A stretch of DNA of 64,000 nt from Chryseobacterium tagetis (GCF_016735585.2 NZ_JAERSE020000006.1:264111-328110), one strand, 5' to 3'. Shown: positions 41,701 through 50,960, counted from the stretch's first letter. Numbers and translations: made by a program. The notes: generated by a model from the letters alone, not told the origin.

Positions 41701-43779
41701 AGCGGTCAGCATAAGATGAGCATTCGGATCTTTTGAGTTTAAAACGATGTTGTAGGCTCCATGGTTTATTTTTCCTGTAAGGTTCATGTTTTGGTAACGG
41801 TAGCCTTTGTAAACTGCCGATGCAACGTGTCCTTTTATATCTGCTTTTGCATTTTTAAAATCAAAACTTTCTCCTTTAGCATAAATCTGTGCTGAAATTG
41901 CACCGATATCTTTACTCTGAATGATCTTCCCGATCTGTAATCCCTGAAGGTTGGCTTTTACATCATACAATTCATGATTTTTTCTACGCATATCCACTTT
42001 AGCAATCACAGCGGCATTTCCGAGACTGGAGTAGAGGTTCAGATTGGCATCAATTACTTTAGTGGTTCCTTTTGCCGTTCCTTTGATGCTCATAGTGGAA
42101 GGAAGAGAAATGTTGGAAGGAATTGTATTTTTCGGAACTAAATTGAAAATCGTCTTTGCAGATGAAGATAATTCTGTAATCCTTAAATCATAATATAATT
42201 GATCAGGATTCATCGCATTTCTGATTCTTCCTGATGCGGCAACTCTCAGCTGATCTAAGCCTGAAACTTTAAGATTGTTGATCAATAAATCGTTGACGCT
42301 TCCTTTTACATTAGCATTAACATTTAAAACTGCATTTGGATATTTATTGAAAGGAACGGTATTTTTTAAAGTAGGAACCAAATTTAAAATATCTGAAAAA
42401 CCAATTCTGGAATCTTTGATATTGGCTGCAATTTTTACAGCTCCCAAATTGGAACTTAGCTGCTCGATCGAATTATAATTTAAAATGACCTCATCGCGCA
42501 ATAATGTTTTTGGAGTTTGCAGGTAAAGATCTTTTAAATAAGCTTCTTTCTCATTATAGACGAAATCCGTATTGAATTTTTGAATATCCAGTCCTTTAGC
42601 TTCCTGAATTTCTGCTGAGTTCACGGTTCCTGCAAAAGTGTTGTTCTGCATTTTGAAACTTCTTACCTCTACATTCATTTTCGAGAAATTCATGTGATTG
42701 AAATCCATTCCCTGTTTTGTAGGAGCAATTGCGGTATTGTTGTACACAACTTTTACATCGTTTAAAACCAGCTTTCCAAGCAAAAGACTCATTGCTTTTT
42801 CTTTATCCGTTACTTTGGAAACTTCAGGTTCTTTGCTTTTTTTCGGATTCGCGTTCTGAGCCGGAAGGTAAAGATTGGCATTGATGTCTGCACCTGAAAG
42901 GAAAACATTATCTACATTATAGGCGTTGTTTTCCAGATCAAGCTTGTTGACTTTTGTACTGAGTTCTTTGAACAGGACTTTTGCGAAGGTTTTAGTATTG
43001 TCGTCGCCGTAATCGATGTCGAAATTGGTAAGTTTTATTCCTCTTAATCCAATCTGCATCGGCTTTTTGTTATTAAGAGAATCGACTTTCTTTTCAACTT
43101 TTTTGGAAACCTCTTCTACGAGATCCTGTTTCAGTTTTAGCTTTAATCCGTCAAGATTAATGTCATTAACGGCGTATTTGTTGTTGTTTAAATCAAAGGT
43201 TTTTACCCTTGTTTCAAAAGATGTAAAGTAAAGTTTTATATCATTTTTGGATTGCTGGTCGTTGAAAGTAACGCCAATATCTTTTAATTTAATTTTATCT
43301 AAAGAAATAATGAACGGCTTCGACGAGCTTTCTTCTTTATCACTGGTTGCAAAAGCATCAATAATATAATCGAAGTTGAATTTTCCGTCCGGTTTCCTCA
43401 CTACATTTGCCCTGGTTCCTTCCAGATCCACAGAAGTAATGTCTGCTTTGGAATTGATGAGCTTAAGCATATTTAACCCAACATCAAGTTTCCGTACCGC
43501 CAGAAGCGTGTCGACATCCTGTCCTTTTAAATACAAATTTTCCATAACAAGACTGTTTGGAAATCCAATGTAAACCCTTTCGAGGCTTACTTTTGTTTTG
43601 ATTTTCTTTTCAAGATAGACGACTAATTTATCCTTAATAAAGTTTTGAACAGCCGGAAGCTTTAAACTAAAAATGAGCAGGATAAGAAAAACCACTATGG
43701 AAATAATGGTTATCAGGAATCGCCTTAAGAGCTTTCTTTTATTGATTTTCAGTTTCAAGAGTGATTCGGTTTTAGACAA
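38731..43779 (-). CDS. tamB: Translocation and assembly module protein TamB
   Basis: The 1682-residue protein has one N-terminal membrane anchor (about residues 18-45, FLITIISIVVFLILLIFSL) and then a very long array of beta strands typical of TamB/AsmA-like proteins, which form a hydrophobic groove spanning the periplasm. The C-terminal DUF490/TamB domain is visible in VEQQLNTDSPAELNQYKQRIPFNTLLIMKGELLKPEITFDI, then the conserved FALLLLNRFIGENPF and the end VDYSLSKDGRYMLRAYRKDEYQ. TamB pairs with the TamL barrel encoded downstream. The pair moves phospholipids and helps outer-membrane biogenesis in other bacteria; lipid transport here is inferred. Confidence 0.95.
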   Translation of the reverse strand: MSKTESLLKLKINKRKLLRRFLITIISIVVFLILLIFSLKLPAVQNFIKDKLVVYLEKKIKTKVSLERVYIGFPNSLVMENLYLKGQDVDTLLAVRKLDVGLNMLKLINSKADITSVDLEGTRANVVRKPDGKFNFDYIIDAFATSDKEESSSKPFIISLDKIKLKDIGVTFNDQQSKNDIKLYFTSFETRVKTFDLNNNKYAVNDINLDGLKLKLKQDLVEEVSKKVEKKVDSLNNKKPMQIGLRGIKLTNFDIDYGDDNTKTFAKVLFKELSTKVNKLDLENNAYNVDNVFLSGADINANLYLPAQNANPKKSKEPEVSKVTDKEKAMSLLLGKLVLNDVKVVYNNTAIAPTKQGMDFNHMNFSKMNVEVRSFKMQNNTFAGTVNSAEIQEAKGLDIQKFNTDFVYNEKEAYLKDLYLQTPKTLLRDEVILNYNSIEQLSSNLGAVKIAANIKDSRIGFSDILNLVPTLKNTVPFNKYPNAVLNVNANVKGSVNDLLINNLKVSGLDQLRVAASGRIRNAMNPDQLYYDLRITELSSSAKTIFNLVPKNTIPSNISLPSTMSIKGTAKGTTKVIDANLNLYSSLGNAAVIAKVDMRRKNHELYDVKANLQGLQIGKIIQSKDIGAISAQIYAKGESFDFKNAKADIKGHVASAVYKGYRYQNMNLTGKINHGAYNIVLNSKDPNAHLMLTASGVYNEKNPTVKINGEVIKLDVNKLGFYEKPMIIAGKIDGDFTNLDPDNLNGYLNLKDFAFSDTKEVYPVQEVNLQASSTNDSTNIVLNSQVADVELKGKYKLTQIFGSLSNTINQYYQFQKPGKAQKIQQGQFFTFNAKIKNDDIIRKFVPDLKSFETINLTGNYDADSQKIEIDGQIPQLLYGENSIENATLKVTNENQALQYNLYVAGLKSSSFALNKVNIGGDVSNNIINYNITTKDQKDVTQFLIAGNAKSLNDITEISLNPDGLKLNYTDWTVGEGNKIQISSKGILADNFRLSNGGSEILLQSESQSPNAPLNVSLKDFKIETITELIKKDTVLAKGTINGTAQLRDLTKKMSFTSDLNISDLIVYGNPVGNLAVKVNNNSPNLLNADVVLSGNNNDVRILGDYNISSSTFDLNMAINQLQMKSAQGFSMNAITNTEGYISGNLKITGTTDKPNILGKVKFNDVGLEIAKTGSDFRKLNDEIDFTNRGIEFDNFKINDKDGNSLKINGQVLTQTYRDFAFNLDVSAKDFKAVNSEKSNDAIMYGILAIDANLHIRGDLDLPKVDGRLNVSEATDFSFVLPQSSPSLQERDGIVEFIDQDQVVLNKTVKADSLNAESRIKGMDVSVNIEVSKEAKLSIIIDKANGDFVKLQGEAELTGGVDPSGKTTLVGVYQVESGAYEMSVSLLKRKFDIQKGSTITWTGEPTTAILDITAIYKTETAPIDLVEQQLNTDSPAELNQYKQRIPFNTLLIMKGELLKPEITFDITTDKKNNAVSSAVTETIDQKLAQLRTQESEMNKQVFALLLLNRFIGENPFESSAGMSGEMIARQSVSKLLSQQLNNLASDLIKGVDLNFDLESSEDYSTGNKNTRTDLNVGVSKKLLNDRLKVSVGSNFALEGEARENENMTNIAGNVTVDYSLSKDGRYMLRAYRKDEYQVALQGQIIETGVGFIITLDYDKFRDIFKKSKEKRVKENKKDKAVEFK

Positions 43780-43841
43780 ATATAATAATACGAATTTATT
43801 ATCTATCTGCAGTGATACTCTTTTGTGAATACAAAAACCCT

Positions 43842-43914
43842 GCCTTGACTGCCTTTTTATGGAATTTAAGTTTAGTTGTCGTCAAGTGAATTAGTTGATA
43901 AAGACAGTCAAGGC
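43842..43914. repeat. Inverted repeat GCCTTGACTG / CAGTCAAGGC
   Basis: Perfect 10-base arms (43842-43851 and 43905-43914) across a 53-base spacer, directly followed by a second spaced inverted repeat. It lies between tamB and ccoP. The long spacer argues against a simple terminator. Confidence 0.5.
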
Positions 43915-43934
43915 GCGGATTTTCTGTTTTTTAA

Positions 43935-44020
43935 AAGCCCCCTTTTTATCATTTTTTTTGGTTGAAAAGGTTAGCAAAAATGAAAATTAAAATGTTAGTT
44001 TAGTTCATTAAAGGGGGCTT
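43935..44020. repeat. Inverted repeat AAGCCCCCTTT / AAAGGGGGCTT
   Basis: Perfect 11-base arms (43935-43945 and 44010-44020) enclose 64 A/T-rich bases. It lies 37 bases past the ccoP stop and could end that transcript if the arms meet, but the shape is more like an intergenic repeat element. Confidence 0.5.
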
Positions 44021-44057
44021 GGCATGGTTTGTATGTATGTTGAGATAATAATTTTTA

Positions 44058-44951
44058 TTAATCGTTTCCGTTCTCCCATTTTACTTCTTCACCTTGCGGA
44101 GTGGCACCACCTTGTGCTGGAGTAATAGGAGCGGTTTCCTGATTGATGTGATAAACATAAGCTGCAATTTTTTCAGCATCTCTTCCTGTAATGGTTCCTT
44201 CTTTAATGAAAGGTCGCATCGTTGGATTGTTTGGCGAACCGTTTTCAAGCATCCAGATCACGTTTTTGAATAAACTTTTTTGGTGTACATTAATCCAGTG
44301 TGTATCTGTTAAATTGGGACCAATTCCTCCTTTACCATTATCACCATGACAGGTCACGCAATTGGTTTTAAATAATTCCTGACCTTCAGCAATGTTGTCA
44401 GCACTGTATTTTGCGGTTTCAAGAGTTACCTGTGGAGCTGTTTTTTCATATTCTTCAATAGAAGCAAGCATTGTTTTTGTTTCATGATTTAATTCTGCTT
44501 CCGGATGAGCGTAGTCTGTAAAAGCAAAAGCTGTAAGATAAACGGCGCAGAAAATACATCCGAAATAAAATAAACCAATCCACCATTTTGGAAGTGAGTT
44601 GTCAAGTTCTGTGATTCCGTCAAACCCATGATCGATCAGAATATCTTTTTCTTCTGTAGCAGATTGTTTTTTGAATGCAGAATTCCAAAGTTTTTGAAAA
44701 TAAGGAGTGTTTTTATCTTTTAAATATTCTGCTTTTTCTTCAGCTGATAATTTGGTGAAATTCTGATTTTCAATTAAGTCTCCAAGCGAATTCATGATCA
44801 AAAGAAGAATAATCGCGATCAGCATCAATCCCCAAAAGAAAGGCGAAGAAAAATATCCTGAATCGGGGGCGAACATTTCGAACGCCATGATCGTCAAACC
44901 TAGTGTGACAAGGATATATATGGAAATTGGAGTTCTTGTTTTCATTTTCAT
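44058..44951 (-). CDS. ccoP: cbb3-type cytochrome oxidase subunit CcoP (c-type cytochrome)
   Basis: CcoP passes electrons to the high-affinity cbb3 oxidase. The 297 residues contain two N-terminal membrane helices (about 10-55), a CcoP N-terminal-type segment with FDGITELDNSLPKWWIGLFYFGCIFCAVYL (the usual GI.E.DN.LP.WW motif), and one cytochrome c domain with C198-V-T-C201-H202. Proteobacterial CcoP has two haem c motifs; only one is present here, as is usual in Bacteroidetes. It starts 11 bases after the ccoNO stop. Confidence 0.93.
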   Translation of the reverse strand: MKMKTRTPISIYILVTLGLTIMAFEMFAPDSGYFSSPFFWGLMLIAIILLLIMNSLGDLIENQNFTKLSAEEKAEYLKDKNTPYFQKLWNSAFKKQSATEEKDILIDHGFDGITELDNSLPKWWIGLFYFGCIFCAVYLTAFAFTDYAHPEAELNHETKTMLASIEEYEKTAPQVTLETAKYSADNIAEGQELFKTNCVTCHGDNGKGGIGPNLTDTHWINVHQKSLFKNVIWMLENGSPNNPTMRPFIKEGTITGRDAEKIAAYVYHINQETAPITPAQGGATPQGEEVKWENGND

Positions 44952-44962
44952 TACAATTTAAA

Positions 44963-47242
44963 TTATTCTACGCTTGCAGTTTGAATCTGAGTGGTTTTGA
45001 TATCTGTTCCCAATCTTTGCAGATAAGCTATCATTGCGACAATCTCTCTTTGTTCAAGCGGAACAAAGGTTGCTCCTTTTGCAGCTCTGTCTTTTTCAAT
45101 CTGTTCTTTCACATCAGTAGCTTCGGAATAAATTCTTTTTACAATTCCTGCAGCCTGATTATTTGCCCATTGATTGGCGGAATCTATTTCTGCTTTTGTG
45201 TAAGGAACATCGAAATAGTTTTTCATCAGTTTCATTTTGTCCACCATTTGTGTTTTGTTCAGTTTGTTTGTAATTAACCAAGGAAAACGTGGCATAATAG
45301 ATCCTGCTGAGGTAATTCTTGGGTTATACATATGTTTGAAATGCCATGAATCTGGATTTCTTCCTCCTTCTCTGTGCAAATCCGGTCCGGTTCTTTTTGA
45401 TCCCCAAAGGAACGGTCTGTCATATACGAATTCTCCTGCTTTTGAGTACTGTCCGTTTTTCCCTTCAAACCTTACGATTTCATCTCTGAACGGACGTATC
45501 ATCTGTGAGTGACAGGCGTTACAGCCTTCGCGGATATATAAATCTCTTCCTTCCAGTTCTAATGGAGAGTAAGGTTTTACTGCAGTAATCGTTGGTACAC
45601 TCTGTTTTAAAGTTAATGTCGGAATGATCTCTACTAAACCACCGATAGCAATAGTGATGAATGCTAATATTGATAATAATTTAGGTGTTCTTTCCAGCCA
45701 TAAGTGAAGTCCTTCACCTTCTTTTCTTGTCGTTCCGATATTGGCCAAAGCAGGAGCTTCTGCAGGTACATTTTTCTGGAATGATCCTTTTCTTACGGTA
45801 GCAATAACGTTTACAACCATTAAGATGGCTCCTGAAAGATAGAATAACCCGCCTAAAAATCTCATTTTGTAATACGGAATGATTGCAGTAACGGTGTCTA
45901 ACCAGTTTTTCCATAATAATGTTCCGTCCGGATTGAATTGTTTCCACATCAATCCCTGAGTAAATCCTGAGATGTACATAGGTACGGCATAGAAAATAAT
46001 TCCTAAAGTTCCTAACCAGAAATGCCAGTTAGCTAATTTTTTAGACCATAATTCGGTTCTCCACATTACAGGAATCAGGTAATAGATGATCCCGAAAGCC
46101 ATAAAGCCATTCCATCCAAGTGCACCGATATGTACGTGACCAATTACCCAGTCTGTGAAGTGCCCGATTTTATTTAAAGATTTGGTTGCTAAAAGAGGTC
46201 CTTCAAACGTTGCCATTCCATAACAGGTTACGGCTACTACGAAGAATTTAAGAATAGGATTATCTCTTACTTTATCCCAGGCTCCTCTCAACGTTAGGAG
46301 TCCGTTCAGCATTCCTCCCCAAGACGGTGCAATCAGCATGATAGAGAAACCTGTTCCCACCGCTTGAGCCCAAGCCGGAAGTGCTGTATATTGCAAGTGA
46401 TGTGGCCCTGCCCAAAGGTAAACGAAGATCAGTGACCAGAAGTGGATAATAGACAGTTTATAAGAGAAAACCGGTCTGTCTGCAGCTTTTGGTAAGAAAT
46501 AATACATCAAACCTAAAACCGGAGTCGTTAATACGAAAGCTACTGCATTGTGACCATACCACCACTGTACTAAAGCATCTTTTGCTCCTGCATAGATTGA
46601 ATATGATTTCCAGCTTGTGAATGATATTGGAACTTCAAGGTTGTTGAAGATATGAAGCATCGCTACGGCAATCCACGTTCCGATGAAAAACCAGATGGCA
46701 ACATATAAGTGTCTTACTCTTCTTTTGGCAATGGTTCCGAACATATTGATCCCGAAAACAACCCAAGAAACCGTAATTAAAATATCAATTGGCCATTCGT
46801 GTTCTGCATATTCCTTAGATGTGTTAATTCCCATTAAGAATGTAATCACTACGCTGACAATCATAATCTGCCATGTCCAGAAATGTACCCAGGATAATGT
46901 ATCGCTGTACATTCTTGTTTTGAGCAATCTCTGCATGCTGTAATAAGCACCACAGAAAAAGGAATTACAGACAAAAGCAAAAATTACCGCGCTCGTATGC
47001 AGCATTCTGATCCTTCCGAAGCCTAAGGCTCCTTGTGTATTAATCAATCCCTGAATATTTCCAGATGCTAAACTTTTAATGGTGGTGTCATCTGTTCCGA
47101 ACAAAAATTCCGGAAGTTCAGGATAAAAAAGCATCAGTGCAGCGGTAAGCCCGAGTAAAAAACCGACTAAACCGAATGCAATTGTAGCATAGAGGAATGC
47201 TCTGACAATATTATTGTCATAATTAAATTTTTGCGTCTCCAT
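44963..47242 (-). CDS. ccoN: cbb3-type cytochrome oxidase, CcoN-CcoO fusion
   Basis: The 759 residues join two subunits. Residues 1 to about 490 are CcoN, the haem-copper core with 12 or more helices and the metal-binding His motifs HTSAVIFAF, WWYGHNAVAF, WAGPHHLQYTALP and IGHVHIGALGWNG. From about 530 the CcoO part has a membrane anchor and one haem c site, C574-N-A-C577-H578, followed by SQMIRPF. CcoNO fusions are common in Bacteroidetes. The complex reduces oxygen with high affinity and pumps protons. The usual companions ccoS, ccoQ, ccoG and ccoH are not adjacent, so assembly genes must lie elsewhere. Confidence 0.96.
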   Translation of the reverse strand: METQKFNYDNNIVRAFLYATIAFGLVGFLLGLTAALMLFYPELPEFLFGTDDTTIKSLASGNIQGLINTQGALGFGRIRMLHTSAVIFAFVCNSFFCGAYYSMQRLLKTRMYSDTLSWVHFWTWQIMIVSVVITFLMGINTSKEYAEHEWPIDILITVSWVVFGINMFGTIAKRRVRHLYVAIWFFIGTWIAVAMLHIFNNLEVPISFTSWKSYSIYAGAKDALVQWWYGHNAVAFVLTTPVLGLMYYFLPKAADRPVFSYKLSIIHFWSLIFVYLWAGPHHLQYTALPAWAQAVGTGFSIMLIAPSWGGMLNGLLTLRGAWDKVRDNPILKFFVVAVTCYGMATFEGPLLATKSLNKIGHFTDWVIGHVHIGALGWNGFMAFGIIYYLIPVMWRTELWSKKLANWHFWLGTLGIIFYAVPMYISGFTQGLMWKQFNPDGTLLWKNWLDTVTAIIPYYKMRFLGGLFYLSGAILMVVNVIATVRKGSFQKNVPAEAPALANIGTTRKEGEGLHLWLERTPKLLSILAFITIAIGGLVEIIPTLTLKQSVPTITAVKPYSPLELEGRDLYIREGCNACHSQMIRPFRDEIVRFEGKNGQYSKAGEFVYDRPFLWGSKRTGPDLHREGGRNPDSWHFKHMYNPRITSAGSIMPRFPWLITNKLNKTQMVDKMKLMKNYFDVPYTKAEIDSANQWANNQAAGIVKRIYSEATDVKEQIEKDRAAKGATFVPLEQREIVAMIAYLQRLGTDIKTTQIQTASVE

Positions 47243-47362
47243 AATTCCTATGTGTTGTACTGAGGTGATATTTTACTTTAAAACAGAAGCTTTTTTGAGC
47301 AAATTTTCGGCTTGCGTTTTAAATATCATGTAGTGTAATAATGTTTTGCCAAAGGTATTCAC

Positions 47363-47370
47363 TAACTTTG
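47363..47370 (+). promoter_or_regulatory. -7 promoter box of the XRE gene
   Basis: TAACTTTG matches TAnnTTTG, 57 bases before the ATG at 47428. A TTTTG at 47344-47348 lies upstream at a short spacing. Confidence 0.45.
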
Positions 47371-47427
47371 TGTAAGTCTAATAGATATACTTCTAAAATA
47401 TACTGAAAACTACTAAAAGCAAAAGTG

Positions 47428-47718
47428 ATGAAAGTGTGCGGACAAAATATCAGGAAAATACGGAGAGAAAGAGATTTTACTCAGGAATATATGGCTTTTG
47501 AGATGGGGATTTCTCAAAAAGCATACTCGGATATTGAGAATGCTAAGGTGAAGATTAACTTTGAAGTTCTTACTAAAATTTCTGATATTTTAGAAATTAA
47601 GCCTTCTGATATCTGCAGCATCTCTCATAAGTGCGGAAATAATTTTGAAGGGAAATATAATGATCTGGTAGAGTATATGAAGAAAAACGGGATGGAGATT
47701 CCGAAGGAATATTTGTAA
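47428..47718 (+). CDS. XRE-family helix-turn-helix regulator
   Basis: The 96-residue protein has the XRE/Cro fold: NIRKIRRERDFTQEYMAFEMGISQKAYSDIENAKVKINFEVLTKISDILEIKPSDIC, with helices 2-3 spanning FTQEYMAFEMGISQKAYSDIE. The C-terminus (KYNDLVEYMKKNGMEIPKEYL) is short and amphipathic. A GTG three bases earlier could also start it; the ATG at 47428 is preferred. It is divergent from ccoNO across 185 bases and could regulate it, but the DNA shows no operator. A bidirectional terminator follows. Confidence 0.85.
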   Translation: MKVCGQNIRKIRRERDFTQEYMAFEMGISQKAYSDIENAKVKINFEVLTKISDILEIKPSDICSISHKCGNNFEGKYNDLVEYMKKNGMEIPKEYL

Positions 47719-47735
47719 ATCTTTATTCAACAAAA

Positions 47736-47770
47736 AATAAAAAGGCTGCTTCAAATGAGGCAGCCTTTTA
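47736..47770. terminator. Bidirectional terminator
   Basis: AAAGGCTGC (47741-47749) pairs perfectly with GCAGCCTTT (47760-47768). A runs on the left and T runs on the right serve the convergent XRE and phosphodiesterase genes. Confidence 0.85.
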
Positions 47771-47787
47771 TTATTATATTGAAATTA

Positions 47788-49131
47788 TTATTTGGTCAGT
47801 AATCCCGGATAAAGAATTCCGTCTGTTTTTAAATTCAGATTTAATAAATAAGCAATTAACGGAGCGATATCTTCTTGCCCCATTAAAGGAAGTACTGTTC
47901 CTGGTTTGATCCCTTTTCCAAAAGCGACAAATCCTGTTTGAATCTCTTTGAAATCAGTTGGTAGGTAACCGTGTGTTCCTCCGTCTGCCGCTTTTAATAA
48001 TTCTCCTGTTGCAGTAGCGCCAAAGCTTATTCCCTGATAAGCGGCTAAAGCCAAAGATGCTGTAGGATCTCCTTTAGCTTCTGCAATCTGTTCTTTGTTC
48101 AGTACATGAAACATTTTTTTGTATCCTTCTGGAAGATTGTTTAAAAGTTCGTTGACTTTGTTTAAGGTATTTTTATCATTAGGATTTCTCAGGTGTAAAA
48201 ATGCAGAACCTCCGCTTGCCTGAAAGTAGGCTTTCCAGTTTTCCTTTTTATCACTGTTGTATAATCCTGCTTTTGCCAACATCACATTAGGATTGAATTG
48301 AGTGTGGATATCTACAAAACCGTGATCTCCGGTTATAATGAATGTGGTATTTTCTCCTATTCCGGCCGTTGTTGCTGCATCGATTAAAGTTTTAATAGCA
48401 ACATCTGCTCCTGCTACGGCAGAACGCACTTTGTCACCTTCTCTACCTTCCTCATGTTCAAAATGATCGGTTGCAGCAATGTGAAGTGCTAAAAATGAAG
48501 GTTTATATTTCTTTAAAATATAAGCAGCCATTCTTGCTTTATTCTGATCACTCACTGCATAATCTAAACTTGCTCCATATTCTCCAAATTTACCTACTGC
48601 ATAATCCTGAACCTCCTGAAAAAGCTCTTTCGGAGTAGATTCCATGCTCATTGCTTTTACCTCATCTTTTTTCTCTCCTTTATTTTTAGGAAGATAAACA
48701 TATTCCGGTAAATTGTAGGTGATCGGTGCTCCTACCGTTACCGGCCAGCTTACACCGGCAGTGGTAAGTCCGGCTTCTTTAGCAACACTGAAAATTGTAG
48801 GAACTTTAATATCCTTATAAAACCAAAACCATTCTCCCGTTATTCCTAAAGGCTGCACCGGAGTATTATAATAAATTCCGTGTTTTGAAGGTAAAACTCC
48901 AGTTACAATCGTTGTGTGTGAAGGGTAGGTAACGGTAGGAAAAGAACCTCTAACACCATTCGCATAAGCTCCTTTTTTCATCATTTGTCTCAGATTTACC
49001 ATCGACCATTCAGGGTTTAAATAAAATTCTGGTCTTAGACCATCAACACTTATCAAAACAACATGATTGGTCGTGTTCTGGGCCTTTGCTAATCCTGTTG
49101 CAAAAATTATAAATAGTACTATTTTTTTCAT
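47788..49131 (-). CDS. Secreted NPP-type nucleotide pyrophosphatase/phosphodiesterase
   Basis: The 447-residue enzyme belongs to the alkaline phosphatase superfamily, NPP branch. It has a signal peptide (ending LAKAQN), the metal site VLISVDGLRPEFY, and the nucleophile Thr in GSFPTVTYPSHTTIVTG. Further metal ligands are in LHIAATDHFEHEEG and ITGDHGFVDIH, and GGTHGY ends the set. Members cleave nucleotide pyrophosphates and phosphodiesters in the periplasm or outside. No T9SS domain is seen. It converges with the XRE gene and is divergent from the amino-acid permease. Confidence 0.92.
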   Translation of the reverse strand: MKKIVLFIIFATGLAKAQNTTNHVVLISVDGLRPEFYLNPEWSMVNLRQMMKKGAYANGVRGSFPTVTYPSHTTIVTGVLPSKHGIYYNTPVQPLGITGEWFWFYKDIKVPTIFSVAKEAGLTTAGVSWPVTVGAPITYNLPEYVYLPKNKGEKKDEVKAMSMESTPKELFQEVQDYAVGKFGEYGASLDYAVSDQNKARMAAYILKKYKPSFLALHIAATDHFEHEEGREGDKVRSAVAGADVAIKTLIDAATTAGIGENTTFIITGDHGFVDIHTQFNPNVMLAKAGLYNSDKKENWKAYFQASGGSAFLHLRNPNDKNTLNKVNELLNNLPEGYKKMFHVLNKEQIAEAKGDPTASLALAAYQGISFGATATGELLKAADGGTHGYLPTDFKEIQTGFVAFGKGIKPGTVLPLMGQEDIAPLIAYLLNLNLKTDGILYPGLLTK

Positions 49132-49317
49132 TGTAAAAATTTTTGCAAGATTAGGATATTAGTGTTAATCAAGCATGAATAGACTATTAAGTTTAGTTTC
49201 TTTTGCTGATTTGTGATTAAATCAAAACGATATGATGAAAATGAGATCATTTTATAACTATCCTGAGCTATCCCCGGAGAGAAAGTTTTTATATATTTAG
49301 ACCCATATTTTTTATGA

Positions 49318-50742
49318 ATGAACAATGAAAATAAAGGAGAACAAAAAGATTCTCTGGTTAGAGGGCTTACTAACCGCCATATTCAGTTAATTGCTCTTGG
49401 AGGAGCTATCGGTACAGGACTTTTCTTGGGAATTGGTCCGGCTGCGGTATTGGCAGGTCCGTCGGTTATTTTAGGCTATGCTTTGGCAGGTATTATCGCT
49501 TTCTTTATCATGCGGCAACTAGGAGAAATGGTAGTTCAGGAGCCGGTTTCAGGAAGTTTTAGTTATTTCGCATATAAATATTGGGGAAGTTTTCCAGGCT
49601 TTGCTTCCGGTTGGAATTATTGGATTCTTTATATTTTGGTCAGTATGGCGGAGCTTACGGCTATTGGTCATTACGTTCACTTTTGGTGGCCCGAAATTCC
49701 ACTCTGGGTTTCAAGTTTATTCTTTTTTATTGTGATCAATGCTTTAAACCTTGCTTCAGTAAAAGTATATGGAGAGACTGAATTTTGGTTTTCTATCATC
49801 AAAGTGGTGGCGATTGTTGCTATGATTGTTTTTGGGATTTATTTATTGATAAGCGGAACTGGAGGTGAAAAGGCCAGTATTTCTAATTTGTGGAATGATG
49901 GCGGGTTTTTCCCGAAAGGATTTTTTAATAAAGACGGCAATGGCTATTCCGGACTTTTCTCTGCCATGGCGATGATTATGTTCTCATTTGGAGGGTTGGA
50001 ATTAATAGGAATTACTGCGGCAGAAGCTAAAAATCCTGAAAAAACAATTCCTAAGGCAACCAACCAAGTAATTTATAGAATTCTGATTTTTTATGTGGGG
50101 GCATTGGTTATTTTATTCTCATTAAGTCCGTGGAGAGAAATTACAGAAGGAACAAGCCCATTTGTTATGGTTTTCCAAAACTTAAATGGATTGGAATTTA
50201 CAATGTTTGGAAAAGTCATCCAGTTCAATGTTTTGATCGCTAATGTGCTTAATTTAATCGTATTGACAGCTGCTTTATCAGTGTATAACAGCAGTGTCTA
50301 TAGCAATAGCCGAATGCTTTTCGGATTGGCACAACAAGGCAACGCTCCGAAATTTTTAACGAAATTAAACAAAAGCAGCGTTCCTACAAATGCGATTCTC
50401 ATTTCATCTTGTTTTGCCGGAATTTGTATTATCATCAATAAGCTGGTTCCTGAAAAAGCTTTTGAATATTTGATGGCTTTAGTTGTTTCTACCTTGATTA
50501 TCAATTGGCTGATGATTTGTTATACCCATTTGAAATTTAAAAAACAGAATATTAAATTGGGTGTTGATTTGAAATTCCCGTCTATATTCTATCCGGTCTC
50601 CAATTATATCTGTATTGCTTTTTTGCTATTAATTTTAGTATTAATGAGTATTACAGGGATGGAAATTCAGGTGATTCTGATTCCGATATGGCTGGCTTTT
50701 TTATTTTTAATGTATAAATTATATAAACCGAAATCGAATTGA
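49318..50742 (+). CDS. Amino-acid permease (APC superfamily, AAT type)
   Basis: The 474-residue protein has 12 predicted membrane helices and the AAT signature GLTNRHIQLIALGGAIGTGLFLGIGPAAVLAGPSVILGYALAGIIAFFIMRQLGEM at the start. It also shows EPVSGSFSYFAYKYWG and FSFGGLELIGITAAEAKNPEKTIPKA, all typical of proton-coupled transporters such as those for proline, lysine, D-serine/D-alanine or asparagine. The substrate cannot be fixed from the sequence. The ATG at 49314 ends at once in a stop, so 49318 is the start. Single transcription unit. Confidence 0.92.
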   Translation: MNNENKGEQKDSLVRGLTNRHIQLIALGGAIGTGLFLGIGPAAVLAGPSVILGYALAGIIAFFIMRQLGEMVVQEPVSGSFSYFAYKYWGSFPGFASGWNYWILYILVSMAELTAIGHYVHFWWPEIPLWVSSLFFFIVINALNLASVKVYGETEFWFSIIKVVAIVAMIVFGIYLLISGTGGEKASISNLWNDGGFFPKGFFNKDGNGYSGLFSAMAMIMFSFGGLELIGITAAEAKNPEKTIPKATNQVIYRILIFYVGALVILFSLSPWREITEGTSPFVMVFQNLNGLEFTMFGKVIQFNVLIANVLNLIVLTAALSVYNSSVYSNSRMLFGLAQQGNAPKFLTKLNKSSVPTNAILISSCFAGICIIINKLVPEKAFEYLMALVVSTLIINWLMICYTHLKFKKQNIKLGVDLKFPSIFYPVSNYICIAFLLLILVLMSITGMEIQVILIPIWLAFLFLMYKLYKPKSN

Positions 50743-50960
50743 AAAATGTAAAGGATGGATTTTTATCTATCCTTTTTTATTGGCGATTTATAAGACAATT
50801 TATTGGTTTTATACTTAGAATAAAATAAATGAAAATATTGTTTATTAAATTTAAAAAATGACGAGCGATATTTTTAGTAAATATTCTAAAATCCAATTTG
50901 AATTTAATAATAGTTCTTAAAAAAAACATATTTTTAGCCCACCAATATTAAAATTTTATT

